Source of the DNA: Rotaria macrura
Taxonomy: Eukaryota > Rotifera > Eurotatoria > Philodinida > Philodinidae
DNA: 64,000 nucleotides
Assembly (NCBI GenBank): GCA_900239685.1
Contig: OENT01000180.1
Coordinates: 106,634 to 170,633 of the forward strand
Direction of reading: 5' to 3'
A program made the translations under genes and the position numbers. Positions 1 through 13,180 of this stretch are shown piece by piece (the stretch's first letter is position 1; each line of letters opens with the position of its first letter). The notes beneath the pieces were generated by a model, which worked only from the letters and a program-made list of their open reading frames with translations, ran no database searches and was not told the DNA's origin.

Positions 1-430
1 ACTGAGACTGAAAAAAAGTCATTTTACAGATCCCTAGTTTTGATGAACATAGAAAGCCAACACTCTCGTGTTAACATTTTATGACAGGCTTCATTTTTAT
101 CTTTTTCCAAGATGCACTTGCTATACTCGAAGGCAACAACAAATTCATATCTTTGAAATAAACAGTTTAAAAGCACTTATGACGTTCATCATGAATTTAC
201 AGTCTCATTGTACCTAAGACAAGCTTTTGATGCTTTAAACCGAGTCTATATCACGGAATAAAAGAGTTGCATATTTAAAACAATTACTGATTACAAGACT
301 AGATGATGTAATACAATGAGACTGCAGAACATAGAAGTATGCAGAGCGAAACGTCTTGGCACCATATGTTATTTGTTTTTGATGCAGTCTCAAATGGCAG
401 AACTATCAAAATATTTGATGCGGCGAACTA
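1..430. other. no gene seen; short inverted motif
   Basis: No coding signal is seen. A 13-base word, CAGTCTCATTGTA, occurs at 200-212 and its exact reverse complement at 312-324. No flanking target duplication was found, so it is only noted as a small inverted repeat. Confidence 0.4.
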
Positions 431-747
431 CCCAGGCAGACAAATATTTGGAAAAACGAGTTTAAATATTCAATCTGGAACGCCAATTGTGAGTCACTAA
501 CGCTCATTAACAAAACACACGAAACGCGTTTTTTGCGCAGAATTCTCACTTTCGGAGAGTGACAACGGATAAAAACTCAAATTATGAGNCTCATAATTTG
601 AGTTTTTATCCGTTGTCACTCTCCGAAAGTGAGAATTCTGCGCAAAAAACGCGTTTCGTGTGTTTTGTTAATGAGCGTTAGTGACTCACAATTGGCGTTC
701 CAGATTGAATATTTAAACTCGTTTTTCCAAATGTTTGAATGCCTGGG
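431..747. repeat. 317-bp perfect-looking palindrome centred on an N
   Basis: The 158 bases 431-588 are followed by N589 and then, from 590 to 747, by their reverse complement, with only a few mismatches near the outer ends (around 439-446 against 732-739). The outer ends read CCCAGGC and GCCTGGG, the same terminal hexamers as a group of miniature elements elsewhere in the window. It may be a fold-back element with 158-bp terminal inverted repeats or an inverted chimeric read joined in assembly. The single ambiguous base at the exact symmetry point fits either. Confidence 0.9.
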
Positions 748-1232
748 TTAAATCAATGACGAACTAATTTATTACATGTACTGCACAACTCAAGTTGATT
801 TAGAGATTTAATCTCCAACAAAAAGAATAGAAATAGCGTGAGTTTTTATACCAGTTGTAGGATTAGAAATTGCCGAGTTGGATTCGACTCAAAATAAAAT
901 CTATGATTTAAGCTCAAATGAGATTTGAAAAAAATCTTGCTAAAAATTCGTCATCTGTTTTGCATACCCTGTACCAACGACTAGAATGTGTGTAATCTTC
1001 TTCAAGATAATGCATCACATATGAGCTAAAGAAAGTAACAGAAAATCATGGCATTTTCCAAAACATTTCTGATATGTCACTGGTACCGCTATTGAATGTC
1101 TCTGTTTTATTGTCTCTTTCTCAGTCCCATGGCATCTTATGCCATACTAGCTGTAGGCAGTACTTGTCGAATAAAGTTCTCCCATTGATATTTCATTACG
1201 AAACAAAGAAGAAAAACTAATAATACGCAAGC
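748..1232. other. gap between palindrome and SLC22 stop; nothing seen
   Basis: AT-rich sequence that would include the 3' untranslated region of the minus-strand transporter gene. No other gene or repeat is recognised. Confidence 0.4.
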
Positions 1233-4200
1233 TCATTGAGTACCAATACGATTACTTCGCAAGAACGTTGGTGTCATCGCAAGCTTCATAGCAATTTCAG
1301 TTTTGTTCTCGTCACGAACATCGTCTGATATTTCATGCTGAGTTTCACTGATTTCTTCATCTTCATTTGTGTGAAATGACTTGTCGCGTGTTTCAGGAAG
1401 GAAATAGATAAAACCAGTCATAATAATCGTTAGAGAAGCATAAACATAAAACGTGATCTTTAATTTTTTCTCGTCGATAGCAGCGTCAATGATAGGCGCA
1501 AGAATAGCTCCACAACGGCCGACAAATACAAAGACACCATTGGCGAAGCCACGCATCGATGTTGGAAACAACTCTGGAACATAAATCCAAGTTATCGATA
1601 CAGCACCACTGATCGTCATTTTCCCTATCTGTGAAATAACAACAGTAAAGGTAGGCAACGATATTTTGATGAATGGAATTACAAATACGCAGATAGATGT
1701 TAACAACGAATAGATTATCAATGAATATTTTCTTCCAAGTCGTGTAGTAATCAATATACTAACACTTATATATCCTATACCTTCCACAGCTGCACCAATT
1801 ATAGTATTCCAGTATGGACTTACTGCATCATTCATTGCACTGAGTCCGTAGGAAATTTTGATATACAAAAGCATAGTAATAAAACCGATCGATCCGCAAA
1901 TAATCAATCGAGGCACATGCCTTACAAACTTTTCTTTGGTTGTTTGTGCTGCATGTTTAGCTTGTCGCATGACAATACCAGGATCATGAATCAGCTGAAT
2001 ATACTGTGGATACCATTGATCATGAGTACGACCATTCTTCGTAGCGATTTTGCTGAGGCATTGTTCAAGTTGAATGTATTTTTTCGCACTAAATAACCAA
2101 TACGGTGACTCAGGAACAAAGTAAAGATATGGTAAAACTAGAGCAAAATAACCACTGATAATCCATTTAAGACGTAGCCAATCACGAGCCAGAAATGCAA
2201 AAATAGTTACCAAAGCTTCACCAGCGGTAAAACCAACCAAGGCGAGATTCCCAGCAAGACTGGTATGTGAAGATGTAGTTAATTCCATGAGAAGAAGAAA
2301 TACCATGGGATATGCATCTAGACTTGAAAAAAGTTGGTTCACCAATAACAAAGCAAACCTAGATCATGTCATAGAAAATTTGTTCAAACATAGTAAGAAA
2401 TGAAATCGTTCAATTACTTTCTCGATAGATCTAGCAACACGATACAGAATCTGCCTATGGATGCAACAAATAAGAGACCTTGGGATTCGTTGGACCTAGA
2501 TTTGGATTTGTTCTCGCCTGAGATTTGGATTTGGGATTTGGTCCACATTATTATGGTTAACATTTGGGTGGGATTTAGATTTGACTTCAGTGTAGCACGG
2601 CTACACATTTTTACTCATGTTAGATTTTAAACAAATCACAAGTCCAGGTTCAAATCTAAGACTCAAACTCAAATTCAAGTCCACATCCTAAATCCTAAAT
2701 ATATCACCAATCCTAAATCCCAAATCTAAGCCGAACAAAGCAATATCAACAATCTTGTGATCCGAATCTAGACTATCTCCATATCTAGGAACTTAGTTCG
2801 AGCCATGCCCCAAATGCAGAAACGAAATCCAAATCCCAGTGCAAATCTAGAAGATTTGGTGACTAGTCTCTAATCCACTAAAGATTTATTGCACTCCCGA
2901 ATCTATCCGTATGTGCGTACGGTCATGTGGAGAAATTTTTGAAAACTTAAAAATCTCGAGACATTTTCGAAAAAATATTAACCCTCCGTAGAAGCATATT
3001 TTTCCCTCCTGGTCTAGAAGGGGAAAATATTTTCAAAAAAGGTAAATAATCCTACATTTTTCCAAACGAGTCTTGGCTTATTGATATACGCACCGATTAG
3101 ATCTTGCACATTTCTTCTTTTATTCTATTTAGATTTGAAAAGAATCCTCCATTTCTTTTTCATAGCTTCAGTGTCTTCTTCTTTCTTTTATGCTGATCAT
3201 GCGTTTCACTACTTTTTGTATTTCACTTTTTCTCCTTGGGCGTAGCTATATGGTATAAAAAGAATTATATATTGTCTCCTCTGTTCCTTTATGCTTTTCT
3301 TGTACGGTGATGTCACTTGTCGCCATCTTTTCTCAGTAACTACATATAGTTGTGATTGTGTACTCTTATACATACCAGAGACCGAAAAGAATAGAAAAAT
3401 ATCAATTCGATTCGATTTGATTTGATTCGATTTGATTTGATTCGATTCGATTCGATTCTACTCCATTCGACGCACACATAACACAAGAGTACCTCATTGA
3501 TCATAGAGCGTGTGCGCAGCCATTATGAATTAGCTTCGTCAGTCTCGAGGGAGCGTATTCTTTTCTTTTGCTTTTGAGTGTATTTCGCAAAGAATAATCA
3601 AAATATAAAAACAGATTCGACAAGAATAAGTAATTTCAGAAGAAAATAGAGACTGAACATGGGTGCATCTAAAGATTCTAATCAATGGAAAGAACTATAT
3701 CTTGTCTATTTTCCAAACTGGACTTCTATTCCACTTGTACTTGCATTCCGTTCAATTTTCTGAGAATGCTGAGATCTTCCGGCTATTATAAAATTTTTAG
3801 TACCAATACCAGGGATCTTTTATCTATGGGGTACTTTTTCGCATGATTTGCAACTAGAACTGAGATCTTTTAGGATTTTGCTGCTTGCTTTAAATTTCGT
3901 AGGATCCCAATGATTTTCTCTAAAGTTTTCGAAAATACTAGTCACTGTGGGAGCTGTTTTCTTGAATTTGGGTTCCACAGAATTGGTTGGAACTTTTTAG
4001 TATACATATGTCATTTCAAAAGCAATAACGTCTCAGCTTTCATCCATTGATTTCATCAGTAAGAAACTGCAAGCGCACGTGTAAGCAGCTGAACAATATT
4101 AAGTCTATACAGAAAAAAATTGCGATGAAATATAGTGGAAATAGAAATATCAATCACTGTTACTTTCGATTCAGCTAATAAAGAGATTGTTTTTCATTAT

Positions 4201-7200
4201 CGAGAGGTCGAAATTAATTCGAACTTCTTTGCATGGCAATTTGTCTACAGCGATGAACTACCACTCCATGATAGTATTGCTGCAACGTTTTACAACGACC
4301 GGAACGACAAATAAGGCGAGAAATATTTGAAAATGGCACTCAGTGCTGCGATTCGGAAGTGGAACCGAATAGGCACTTCGGATTCGATTCGGTTTACTTC
4401 TGTATTCGATTCGATTCGATCAGACCTACTTTTTCAAAATCTCAATTCGATTCGATTCGTTTTCGGTCTCTGATACATACACAAATGCTAGGATGACTAA
4501 CATACAAAGACTTAATTGATTTACTATACTAAATTGAATAGATATAAAAATAAATGTGACTCATATACAGCAACAACATGTCGAATGGAATCAAAGATGC
4601 TTACTCAAAAATGCTCTTAATGATAAATTTAGTATATGGACAACAGATGGAAAAGTAGTTACATTGAAAATAATGAAATCATTTTATATCAACAAAACAC
4701 TAGGAAATGGTATTCATGATCTTTCATAGTTTTACTCCTTGATGATATTTAAAGTTAGAAGTGAAGCAGTTTTTGAATTAGTAACGTCAGTTTTAAAAGG
4801 GCACATACATAATAACTGCTTATTACTGCACAGTTCATTAGATGAATAAATAATGTAACATTTGGAATGTATCATCAATACATTCAGCCGATTGATTCGT
4901 CCCAAGGGCACTTAATGATTATTTTAGTCATAGCAGAGAAAGGTACTGGTTACTTTATAAAAAAAATGAACAATATCAAGTTTGGAAACTTGTTTCTTCT
5001 GGTTTAGCTGTTTTAAATTGTTCACGCAAAGTACAACTAGGAAGATTACCTGAACCAAACGATATTGAATAATAATATTCCTTTTTTTTCTAACATATAT
5101 ATCTCAAACAGTGATGCCAACAGGCCACTTTTTTCCTGGCTGGCCTGGCCTGGTCCAGTCTGACTCAGCCTCGGGGTCAGAGCACTGTAGATTGGCTGGC
5201 TTCTTCGCCTGGCCGCAGGCCCAACCAGGCCAAGTGATATTTCTGATTTTTCAAATTGATGTATAATTTCAGTTTCAATCATTTAAATTATTTTCATGAA
5301 GATAACAAATAACCAGTTCTTACACAAAATAGAAATTAGAACAAAGAGACAATCATCATAACTATTTTTCATGAGAGAAAAACTTGAATTATTGAGATTT
5401 TTTCATAATATCATCAGTTTTTCACTTAGTCGAAAGATATTTTAACACAATAATAAAAACAACATATGCTTATAGGAACAAGATCAACAGTTAAAAGAAT
5501 CTAATGTTTCAGGATGGTTACTGAAGAAATTCATATAATTTCTCAACCGCAGGTCAAAGTTGTTGGCCTGGCCTGGATCAGGCTGGATATATTGGCTGAG
5601 CGGACCAGGCCAGGCCGGCAGCTCTGATCTCAAACCAGAATTTCTTGTTTTCCAAGGTCGATGGATACGGCCCAGCATAAGATCGTATGCATGAACGCAG
5701 TTATACGGCATGATTATAATGAAATTACGGTCCGTATCCCAAATGAAAATATTTTGCATTGTAAGCTGTTTTTCAGCAGCTTTGAGTCACTTAATCATAC
5801 GTAAGTCGCTGAAAAATGCTTAAAAATGCATATAATAAGCTCCTAAAAGTAGCTCTCTGTGGAGTGTGGCTTAATTCAGCTTCGAAAATAATTTCCGAAG
5901 CACTTTTCAGTATATAATCACTTAAAAGCACTGTCGGCTTCTTGAATCTAAGCGATTTACGGTGCTTATGTTCGGATATATCTAATGGTGTGGTCAATTT
6001 TTTCAAATGTAAGCACCAATCAGCGCTTTATAAAACATGTTACAGGTATAAAATCTAGAAATCAGTTCAGTCTTTTGAAGCACTTGAATTTATATTTCAA
6101 CAATAGCTTATTTTGTATCCTCTTTTTAGATCTAAACAATTTTTTCATCAGGAGAAATTCAGAGTTTGATTTATTTTTTATTCATGAAGTTATAAATCAC
6201 TATTTATCCTGACGAAATTATAATGTTACTTATTCATAATCGATTTTACTATAGATCTATAAAAAGATGGAATGTGATCAAGGTCTTTGTCCAAGATTAC
6301 GTGCGAAGATTCTGAATCCTCAAAATCTTTCAGAGACCATCTTGGGAAAGTCATTCATAGCATGTTAATGAAATTATTATACAATATCCATAGATGAGAC
6401 CGTTCTATGATTTGGTAGTAACTTAAGATTGGAAGATTTCAACTAAACATGAGTTTTTTGTCGTCACGCTAATAGCAATTTTCTATGTTGAAGTTTACAA
6501 CTAATCTCTTGTAATTTCTGCGAATTTTCTGAGTTTGTTTTTTCAAGTTGTAAGTTTTCTTTGAAGAAATCCAATATGCACAACTAAAATATTCTGTACA
6601 GCTCAAATAGTATTTTTCAATCAAGAAAACTTATTCGTTTAACAAAGTGAACGATAATCAACATAAAATAGTAGTGTTGCGCTCATCTCTATGTTAAAAA
6701 TGATGCTTGCTTATAAAAATTTTTCTCCTTCTTAAGAAAATTCAATTAAGAAATTCGAAAAAATAAATATAAATTAAGAGCTGGAGAACCCAATGCCTAG
6801 AAATGATTTATTCATTATCCTTATTTTTCTAAAGATTTCTAAAGTAATTTTCCTCAACGAAAAAAACCAGCTCAAAATTTAAGTATACCTAGCACTTCTG
6901 AAAAGTCACTAGAAAAAAGTAAAATAGAAATTATTTGCTGGCGACCTTATTGGCATAATTCATATAATACGGTATCATCGATACCCAGATCGAACAGAAC
7001 GATCCGTAAACGGTCGTATATGATGAAAATACGGCCCATTACGGTGTCATCTTATCCCGTTTTAACAGGGTCAGTATTACAGCCGTATGTTCTAAGAATA
7101 AGATAGTATTACACTATCTTTACGAGCGTTTTACGGCGTATATACGGTGTCGGTGTACGGTAGTAATGCTGGCCCTGTGACAACTCAATAATACGGCTTC

Positions 7201-9388
7201 AAAGGGTCGTTTAACAGTGAAGTACGATGTAAAACGACCGTTTACAATACTGTTACGGTTATTTACGGTGGTCCATTTCGATCGTCCTGAGTACCCTTTC
7301 ACAGGGTTATTTGGCAACGTGGTTTGTAAAGCTACCTTCTGGTTGAAAGATATGATGATCGAATCCAATCTCCGACGCAACTCTATTCACAATTAAAATT
7401 CAATAAATTTGCAGTTAGATGACGTAGAGAGAAATTCCGAGTGTAGTTACCAAATACGGACTTTAGAGGAGTGATATATAAATTTTTTATTATAACATAA
7501 ATTTCAGCACTTAAAAGCACTGAGACATTTCACCTTAAACTCTTTCAATCGCTCAAAAATGTGCACTGAAAAGCGCACATTGAAATTTGTTTTGAGTCAG
7601 CTTTTTCGCTGACATTTTCACATGGGATACGCCAGTACACTGTGACAAAACAGCTCTGTAAACGGCAGGTATGCGGCACAATAATACAACCCCATATATA
7701 AGGGGCCGTATTGCCACAATATACGGGCGTATAAGGACCATAAATTTATTGTAATCATACCGTATAACTACGTCCACTCGTACGTCCGTGTATTTTCAAC
7801 CTGGGTTATTATTGTATTTTGTAGTGGTGGAAAATTTTCGAAAAAACAATTGCCGTGCGGAGAAATTTTTTAATTTTATGGCAGATTCTGCCCCTCTGCG
7901 TGGCAAACTATCTCTTGATAAACATCCTGTTTTATGCTGCTCTGATTCTGTGTTAGGATAGAAATTCAATCCCTTGTCAAAGTAAGTGTTATCGAATGCT
8001 ACAGTAAATTAGGGGCCAAAACTGATTCTTTCACATAACAGGTTTCGTTGTATTATCAATTGCCATATGAGAAATCCAAGAATACACTAGAATTTTTCCC
8101 GGCCCAGGTAAAAGCATACGGTACGTATACGGCCGTTTACGGTCAAATACGGAGCGTATACCGCCGTAAACCTGGTCCATGATTTACGGCCGTATCCGAT
8201 CGATATACGATACAAATACAGCAAAAGTATGGTGAGTATACGGTCGTAAATCATGGACCTGGTTTACGGTGGAATACGGTCGTTTATGGTGTAATTACGG
8301 CGTAGAAACGGCCGTTTACGGTGAAGTTACGGTAATTTACAGTGGACCGTCTCCTTCCTCCTGCGGGGGTGAACAGCTTCCTATGTAGCCACTCCTAATG
8401 CAGATTGTACAACGAGTTCACATGATGAATTCATTTAATTAACTACATTGTAAGAAAAAATTGGGTATATTATTAAACCGTTTTAGTCAGAACAAATGAA
8501 CGATACCTTCACTTATGACTCTTCAGTAGAAACTAGGCTTGATATCACAGAAAATAATCTTTCGAGTTCGATACGAATCCTTTAGGGCTTAACGAAACCT
8601 TGAAAGCTTTTTATCGAGCTCAAATGGTTTCGTATTTTTCACAAATACCTAACAATCATTGGAGATTGCTTTCGATACTTTAATCATAATGAGGAATTAT
8701 TAACAAGGCAATCAACCAAACTTTACTAGTAGTGCTTTCTGTTATAACGGTGGCAAAATAGAAGGTTTATTGGAGACTTCTCCGACTTACTTGGCGTTGA
8801 CACTCATTGGAAGTGCTTGCAAAAATATTTGAGTAAGTAAAGGAAGCAAAAGAGTTAGAATTGCCAGAATTTGGATCATTTTCCGCCGCCCAATCTTGTC
8901 AGACATCGTTCCAGTCCCAAGAACTAAAAAACTGTTATGAAACAAGTATTTATCATAAGTATAAACTATTGATATAGATAGTTTTCTTACCCTCCCACTT
9001 GATATAAAGTTGATAGCCATGTTTTTTTTACAGCCTGCCGACAAACAAGATTAGCTTCCTCTGTAAATGTTCGACCAAAGACATCTCGATCGTATACAAA
9101 ATCATTGCACACTGATCCATTGATATCGTTGCATTTGGAAATGTGTTGCCACGTATCCAGAATATTTTGATGTGTTTGATTGATTGATTGATATCGATCT
9201 TCGTTATCCCATTGCCATAATGGTAGCCGACATCGAAACAATGGCTCAGCTACTCCAAATACGTAATAAAATGTTGTAATACCAGAACCAATTGGTATTA
9301 AGGAAAGAAAAAAGTAATTTACAAATTGAAACCTTTTGAAATCACCACAATGTTGAAGTACGATTTCCAATGAGATTTTGTTGGACAT
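1233..9388 (-). CDS. SLC22-type organic ion transporter, three exons
   Basis: Exons on the minus strand are 9388-8991, 8931-8791 and 2358-1233. They give 554 residues, close to the roughly 550 usual for SLC22. Both joins keep frame (phase 2) with GT..AG introns of 59 bp (8990-8932) and 6,432 bp (8790-2359). Family hallmarks: a first membrane segment near residues 24-46; a large extracellular loop with several cysteines and N-glycosylation motifs (NQT, NGS) before segment 2; the loop motif SDKIGRRK; the central PESPYWLF motif; and the C-terminal LPETRDKSF motif. Start is the ATG at 9388 (MSNKIS). The protein should be a 12-segment major facilitator moving organic cations, anions or carnitine-like solutes across the plasma membrane; the substrate cannot be predicted. 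The final 50 or so residues are an acidic cytoplasmic tail. The join across the giant intron is inferred from frame and homology and is the least certain step. Confidence 0.88.
2454..2900. repeat. MITE-like element rich in AAATCC/GGATTT words
   Basis: The left end reads GGATGCAACAAATAAGAG and the right end, reverse-complemented, reads GGAGTGCAATAAATC. Between them are many GGATTTGG-type words on the left and their complements on the right, giving a diffuse inverted structure. Flanks contain GAATCT on both sides but no clean 8-bp duplication. Boundaries are approximate. Confidence 0.5.
3376..4472. mobile_element. non-autonomous hAT-like element, TSD ATACATAC
   Basis: A 13-bp perfect terminal inverted repeat, CAGAGACCGAAAA (3376-3388) and its complement (4460-4472), is flanked by the exact 8-bp direct repeat ATACATAC (3368-3375 and 4473-4480). 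An 8-bp duplication with a CAG-starting terminus is typical of hAT transposons. Subterminal zones on both sides are GATTCGATTT-type short tandem words (about 3409-3458 and 4379-4458). No open reading frame for a transposase is visible, so it must have depended on another copy's enzyme. Length is 1,097 bp. Confidence 0.9.
5109..5626. mobile_element. non-autonomous hAT-like element, TSD ATCTCAAA
   Basis: The left end is CAGTGATGCCAACAGGCCAC and the right end, reverse-complemented, is CAGAGCTGCCGGCCTGGC. The element is flanked by the exact direct repeat ATCTCAAA (5101-5108 and 5627-5634). Subterminal sequence is dense in GGCCTGG/CCAGGCC words, far more GC-rich than the surroundings. No transposase is seen. 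The left 27 bases closely resemble the left end of the 60253-61764 element, so the two are one family. Confidence 0.9.
6984..7805. mobile_element. CCCAGG-type element, TACGG family (822 bp)
   Basis: It starts CCCAGATCGAACAGAACGAT and ends TTTTCAACCTGGG. The interior is packed with TACGG, CCGTA and related words on both strands. No clear target duplication is found (flanks ATA and TTA). It belongs with 41976-42226 and the partial copies at 8103, 36912 and 63942 by the shared TACGG vocabulary and near-identical termini. Confidence 0.65.
8103..8345. repeat. TACGG-rich element fragment with 33-bp inverted repeat
   Basis: Begins CCCAGGTAAAAGCATACGG. It contains an inverted pair of about 33 bp, each arm including CCATGATTTACG (8158-8195 and 8226-8266). 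The far terminus is not recognisable, so it is either truncated or diverged. It lies about 450 bp downstream of exon 2 of the SLC22 gene (minus strand), inside intron 2. Confidence 0.55.
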
Positions 9389-12300
9389 AGAGGTAATCTA
9401 CCGATGATTTTGCTGGTTCGTCTTGTTCGTTCTAACTTTATCTCGAAAATATAAAATGACATGCCAATTCTGCACTAAAAGATTTTACTTGGATCAATAA
9501 AGTTATATTTAGCTTTTTTTTTTATAGATAAGCGGTGAAACTGTCATGTTGTCAAACAGAACAGCGAGAGAAAGACAAGGCAAATAATTTGATACTGCTG
9601 CAGAATCATTCGAACAAAATACTTCATCTCTCTTTCTCTATTTTTTGGAAACATCGATTCCCGATCAATATTGCCAATAGGAATAGGACCCTGGCTATCG
9701 GTCATTGTTTTACTTCTTTCATTTGAACAGTCAAAACTAGTAGCCTTTTGATGGTTTGCCAAAGAATCCCCATAACCGTTACACCATTTGCTGGCATGTG
9801 CTTTTAGCCACGAGGCCGTCTCGCTGACTGATTTCAATGATGCTCATTAACTTTCTGTGTTTTTGCTGATCTATTCCAAGCTTTCTTCCATTTTCCATTG
9901 CCGCTACTATCTCTGATTTAAGTATATGCAATGGATTTAGTATATGTCTCCAACATTAACATCAATGTTGTCACTGTTTCATTGCGTCTTAGATCGATTA
10001 TAGCCTATAAACTGTGACGACCAACTATTTCACTGTACAATCAGTTTCTTTAGCCGCTAACGTTTGAGCTTATCTTTTCTACGTTTTACAGTTTCTTTTT
10101 CACTTGTTTTACTGCTGCTTTCAAGTTTGTATTGATCCTAGGGGTGAAGATTTTTAGTTAAAATGCTTTCTCTTGTATAAATTTTGATCGAAGGTAGTAT
10201 CGTTCACTAATTTAAATGCGAAAATGTCTTCCAGGCATTTACTATTTTCATTTTTCTTTAAAAAAGCCTTTGTTTCATAAAGAAAATACATCAACTGCGC
10301 CAATTAAATTCCACTGAAAATATTGTGTAATTCATGATAGATTCATATTCATCAATCTCGCACAAGCTCGGTGTATCGTTTTAAAAAATTATCATTTCTG
10401 GAAAAGGTTTCGTGTAAAGGAAAATGGTTAGATGGTATAATTGGTTCATTTTGGTCACTGTTGGGTTACGAAAGAGGGTGTGGCTACGGCCAAGGTTTTC
10501 ACTGTGAATGTGAATGAACGGTAATTCAACCAAAGTCTTTCTCTTTCACATTCATAGCCACACGCACTAAAACCTCTACATCTTCATTAACTATATATCA
10601 TCAAAAACTCTGGAAACAATATGTGTTGCATTGATTTGACCGAAATACTTTATGAGTTTTGAATTCATTTTGTGCAATTCATATATATTTCGTCGGGCAA
10701 TAGTGGGCGGAAAATTCAGGTCTAACTATCTCGGTTTCGCAACCTCTCATCTGCTCCCTCTCTTCTCAATTACAGTCCATAGCAACCACTGCCTTTTTAC
10801 TTCGAAGAAACAGAAAGATGTTCACTCAAAATTTCGAAAACAACAGAAGAGATATTTCGTTTCGATGACTTGTTGCTAATAGTAGTCCTCTGTAGTCCAG
10901 AAGGAATATCATTTTACGTATTTTTTATGAATTTTATCAAAGCTTTAGAAATTTTTTATGCTCCACCATTAAACTCTTATCACACGCCATGAAAATCTCT
11001 ATGAAAGATCTTCGTTTTTACAAAGAATGAAAAGTTATGAAATGTGCTTTTTAATCGTCCGAATACATATCTGCCAGTCTAAATGTTAGGTAATTATGAA
11101 ACGATAATACACAGCTTTTTTTTGTTTTATTTTTTATTAAACCCAGTATTTTCGGTATATTGATGCACATATTTTCACTATGTGAACGTTCAAATTATTC
11201 ACTTTTACCAGACGTTACTTTCAGTGTGCCCATTATGAAATTCAAGATATTACTGATACAATTAATTATTAATTGTTATTCTTATTTCTTTTAGGAACGG
11301 TAAGGCTCATTGAAGTAATAATGATACAGTTTTATTTTCCGAGTGAGCTATTATTCTTATGAAATGATTTTCTTCTATTTATGTTTAGTCTGTTTCTCAT
11401 TCAAAGTAAATCTTTTGCTGAATTGAATTGAAGCTTATGGTTTGGCTTTAGTTTATTTTATTTGCAACGTTTTTCTACGAGTTCGAAAATGCAATTTTGT
11501 TATCTTATTAATTATATCCTGTATTTGTTTGTGCGTTTTGTTTTACTATAGTTTCGTTGTAATCTTCCAGGTAATACCGTTCAAATCAAGTAAACGGTTC
11601 CATCACTTTTGTCTATTGTTAGAATGATAATATCCTCGATTGCTCCAATACTATTGCGGATGTTTCTTTCATCATGTCTGAATTTTTCTTTTGTAGGTTT
11701 TTCGTTTAAGTGAAGAAACGTTGAATTATCAGTCATTGAAGCTATCACCCGATCAAGTTTGGTGATGTTAATATAATGCTTTTTTTTATTTGCTGTATTA
11801 TATATTTAATTAAATTGAATGAACTTATACGGATTGGGGCAAACTTGTACAATTTTTTTACTAAATTTAATTGTTCTTTTAATTCAAATAGATTCTCGAC
11901 ATGCTAATAATAGTAGATCAAATGGCAAGCCATTGACTTCCAACGTTGCTGAGCCTATTGAATCCGGCAGAGCCCATCGTAGCTCTATGGTGTCTGTAAA
12001 ATCTAGTGAAGTCTGGAAGTTTTAAGAAATGTTTCTGTTACTGAGATTTTATTGAGCAAGAAAAAATTACTGATTTCATTTTCTCAGTGAATGCATCAAG
12101 ACACTATTATCTGAACATGCTTTTCTCTTCTGTATTCATAATAAAATTCAAATTTAATATGTGCTGTTAAAGGTCTGCTAGAAAAGGAAAGATAGTTAAA
12201 AAATTCCTCTTTTGATTGGCTCGTTCAAATGAATGAGATTCATTCGTTTGGTGAAGACGTTCTAATTGATTTTTCATTATTTAATATACCTGTATGATGG

Positions 12301-13172
12301 CTACTCATTCTAATACGAAACCGAATCAGATGACGAGTACGAAAAAATATTATCGATACTTAGATTAAAATTGTATTATAACTTTACATTCATACTGATA
12401 TTGATGATGTTATTTTAAAGGCCAAATGAAAGATAGTTTCACAGCCAGACGAAAACCAAACATATATAAGCTATTCAATAGAGAATCGACATGTTTTTGT
12501 ATGTTCTTCATGATAATGCTGATGTTACTCGTAATGACCTTTTAGAGGAGCTTTCGTTTGTTGTCACTAAAAATGTCAAATCAAAAAGAAAACGATAAAT
12601 CACTACCTCTCCTAAAGTGATATTCACTCTTAATATATGCAATAATTAGTATTCACTTTTCATTTAATAAAATTTTTAACAATTTCATAACCACTTTTAC
12701 TTATCTTGTGATTTTAATTTTCGACATTAGCTGTTTCACATTTTCCCTTTCTTTCTAATTCCATCCAGTTCTATGAATAAGTGATACACATCTAAACTGA
12801 ATTATGACAACAATATACTTATACTGGATTACAACAATAGAAAAGAAATAAACCACATGGCATGAAAACAAGCCTAAGCATCATATAAAAATGTGTTTAA
12901 AGGCGATAATATGGTATTCTGCTTACACATAGCGTTGAATCTTATCGGAAAGAAGTATTACTTAAGTATATCCGTAATGACAAACTCATCTTTGATTGCC
13001 AGTAAAAATATCGGCAGTAACTATGCGGACACTAGAAATGTTGATCGTAAAACTGTTGAGATTAACTTCTTCAATTGAAAAAATTCTTGCGTTCTGCACA
13101 AAATCAACGAACAATAAAAAAACTATTTTCTCGTGCATTGTTTTAACGTTTTTCAACTGTATATATGTTAGA
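9389..13172. other. intergenic, no supported gene
   Basis: Only short open frames occur (all under 100 residues), with no recognisable domain and no consistent exon chain. This stretch would hold the promoter of the SLC22 gene just upstream of 9388. A weak inverted pair, GTGTGGCT near 10480 and AGCCACAC near 10556, is the only structure noted. Confidence 0.4.
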
Positions 13173-13180
13173 TTATGAAC

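Larger units (their letters stand above)
2359..8790 (-). other. giant transposon-filled intron of the SLC22 gene
   Basis: Donor GTAAGT at 8790 and acceptor CTAG ending at 2359 join AA|G into a lysine codon. The intron holds at least five repeats: an inverted-repeat element at 2454-2900, hAT-like elements at 3376-4472 and 5109-5626, and TACGG-rich CCCAGG-type elements at 6984-7805 and 8103-8345. Stretches between them (4473-5100, 5635-6983, 7806-8102) show no genes. A TACGG-rich fragment at about 5655-5745 abuts the second hAT element. Confidence 0.75.

Noticed and set aside
9544-9837. 97-codon minus-strand ORF upstream of the SLC22 gene
   Set aside because: Does not join to the transporter or match any family I recognise.
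11819-12025. Short plus-strand ORF with a hydrophobic N terminus, which a possible splice extends into an NPY-like RHYYLN phrase
   Set aside because: The similarity is only a few residues, no amidation or dibasic site follows, and the frame ends soon after; likely chance.
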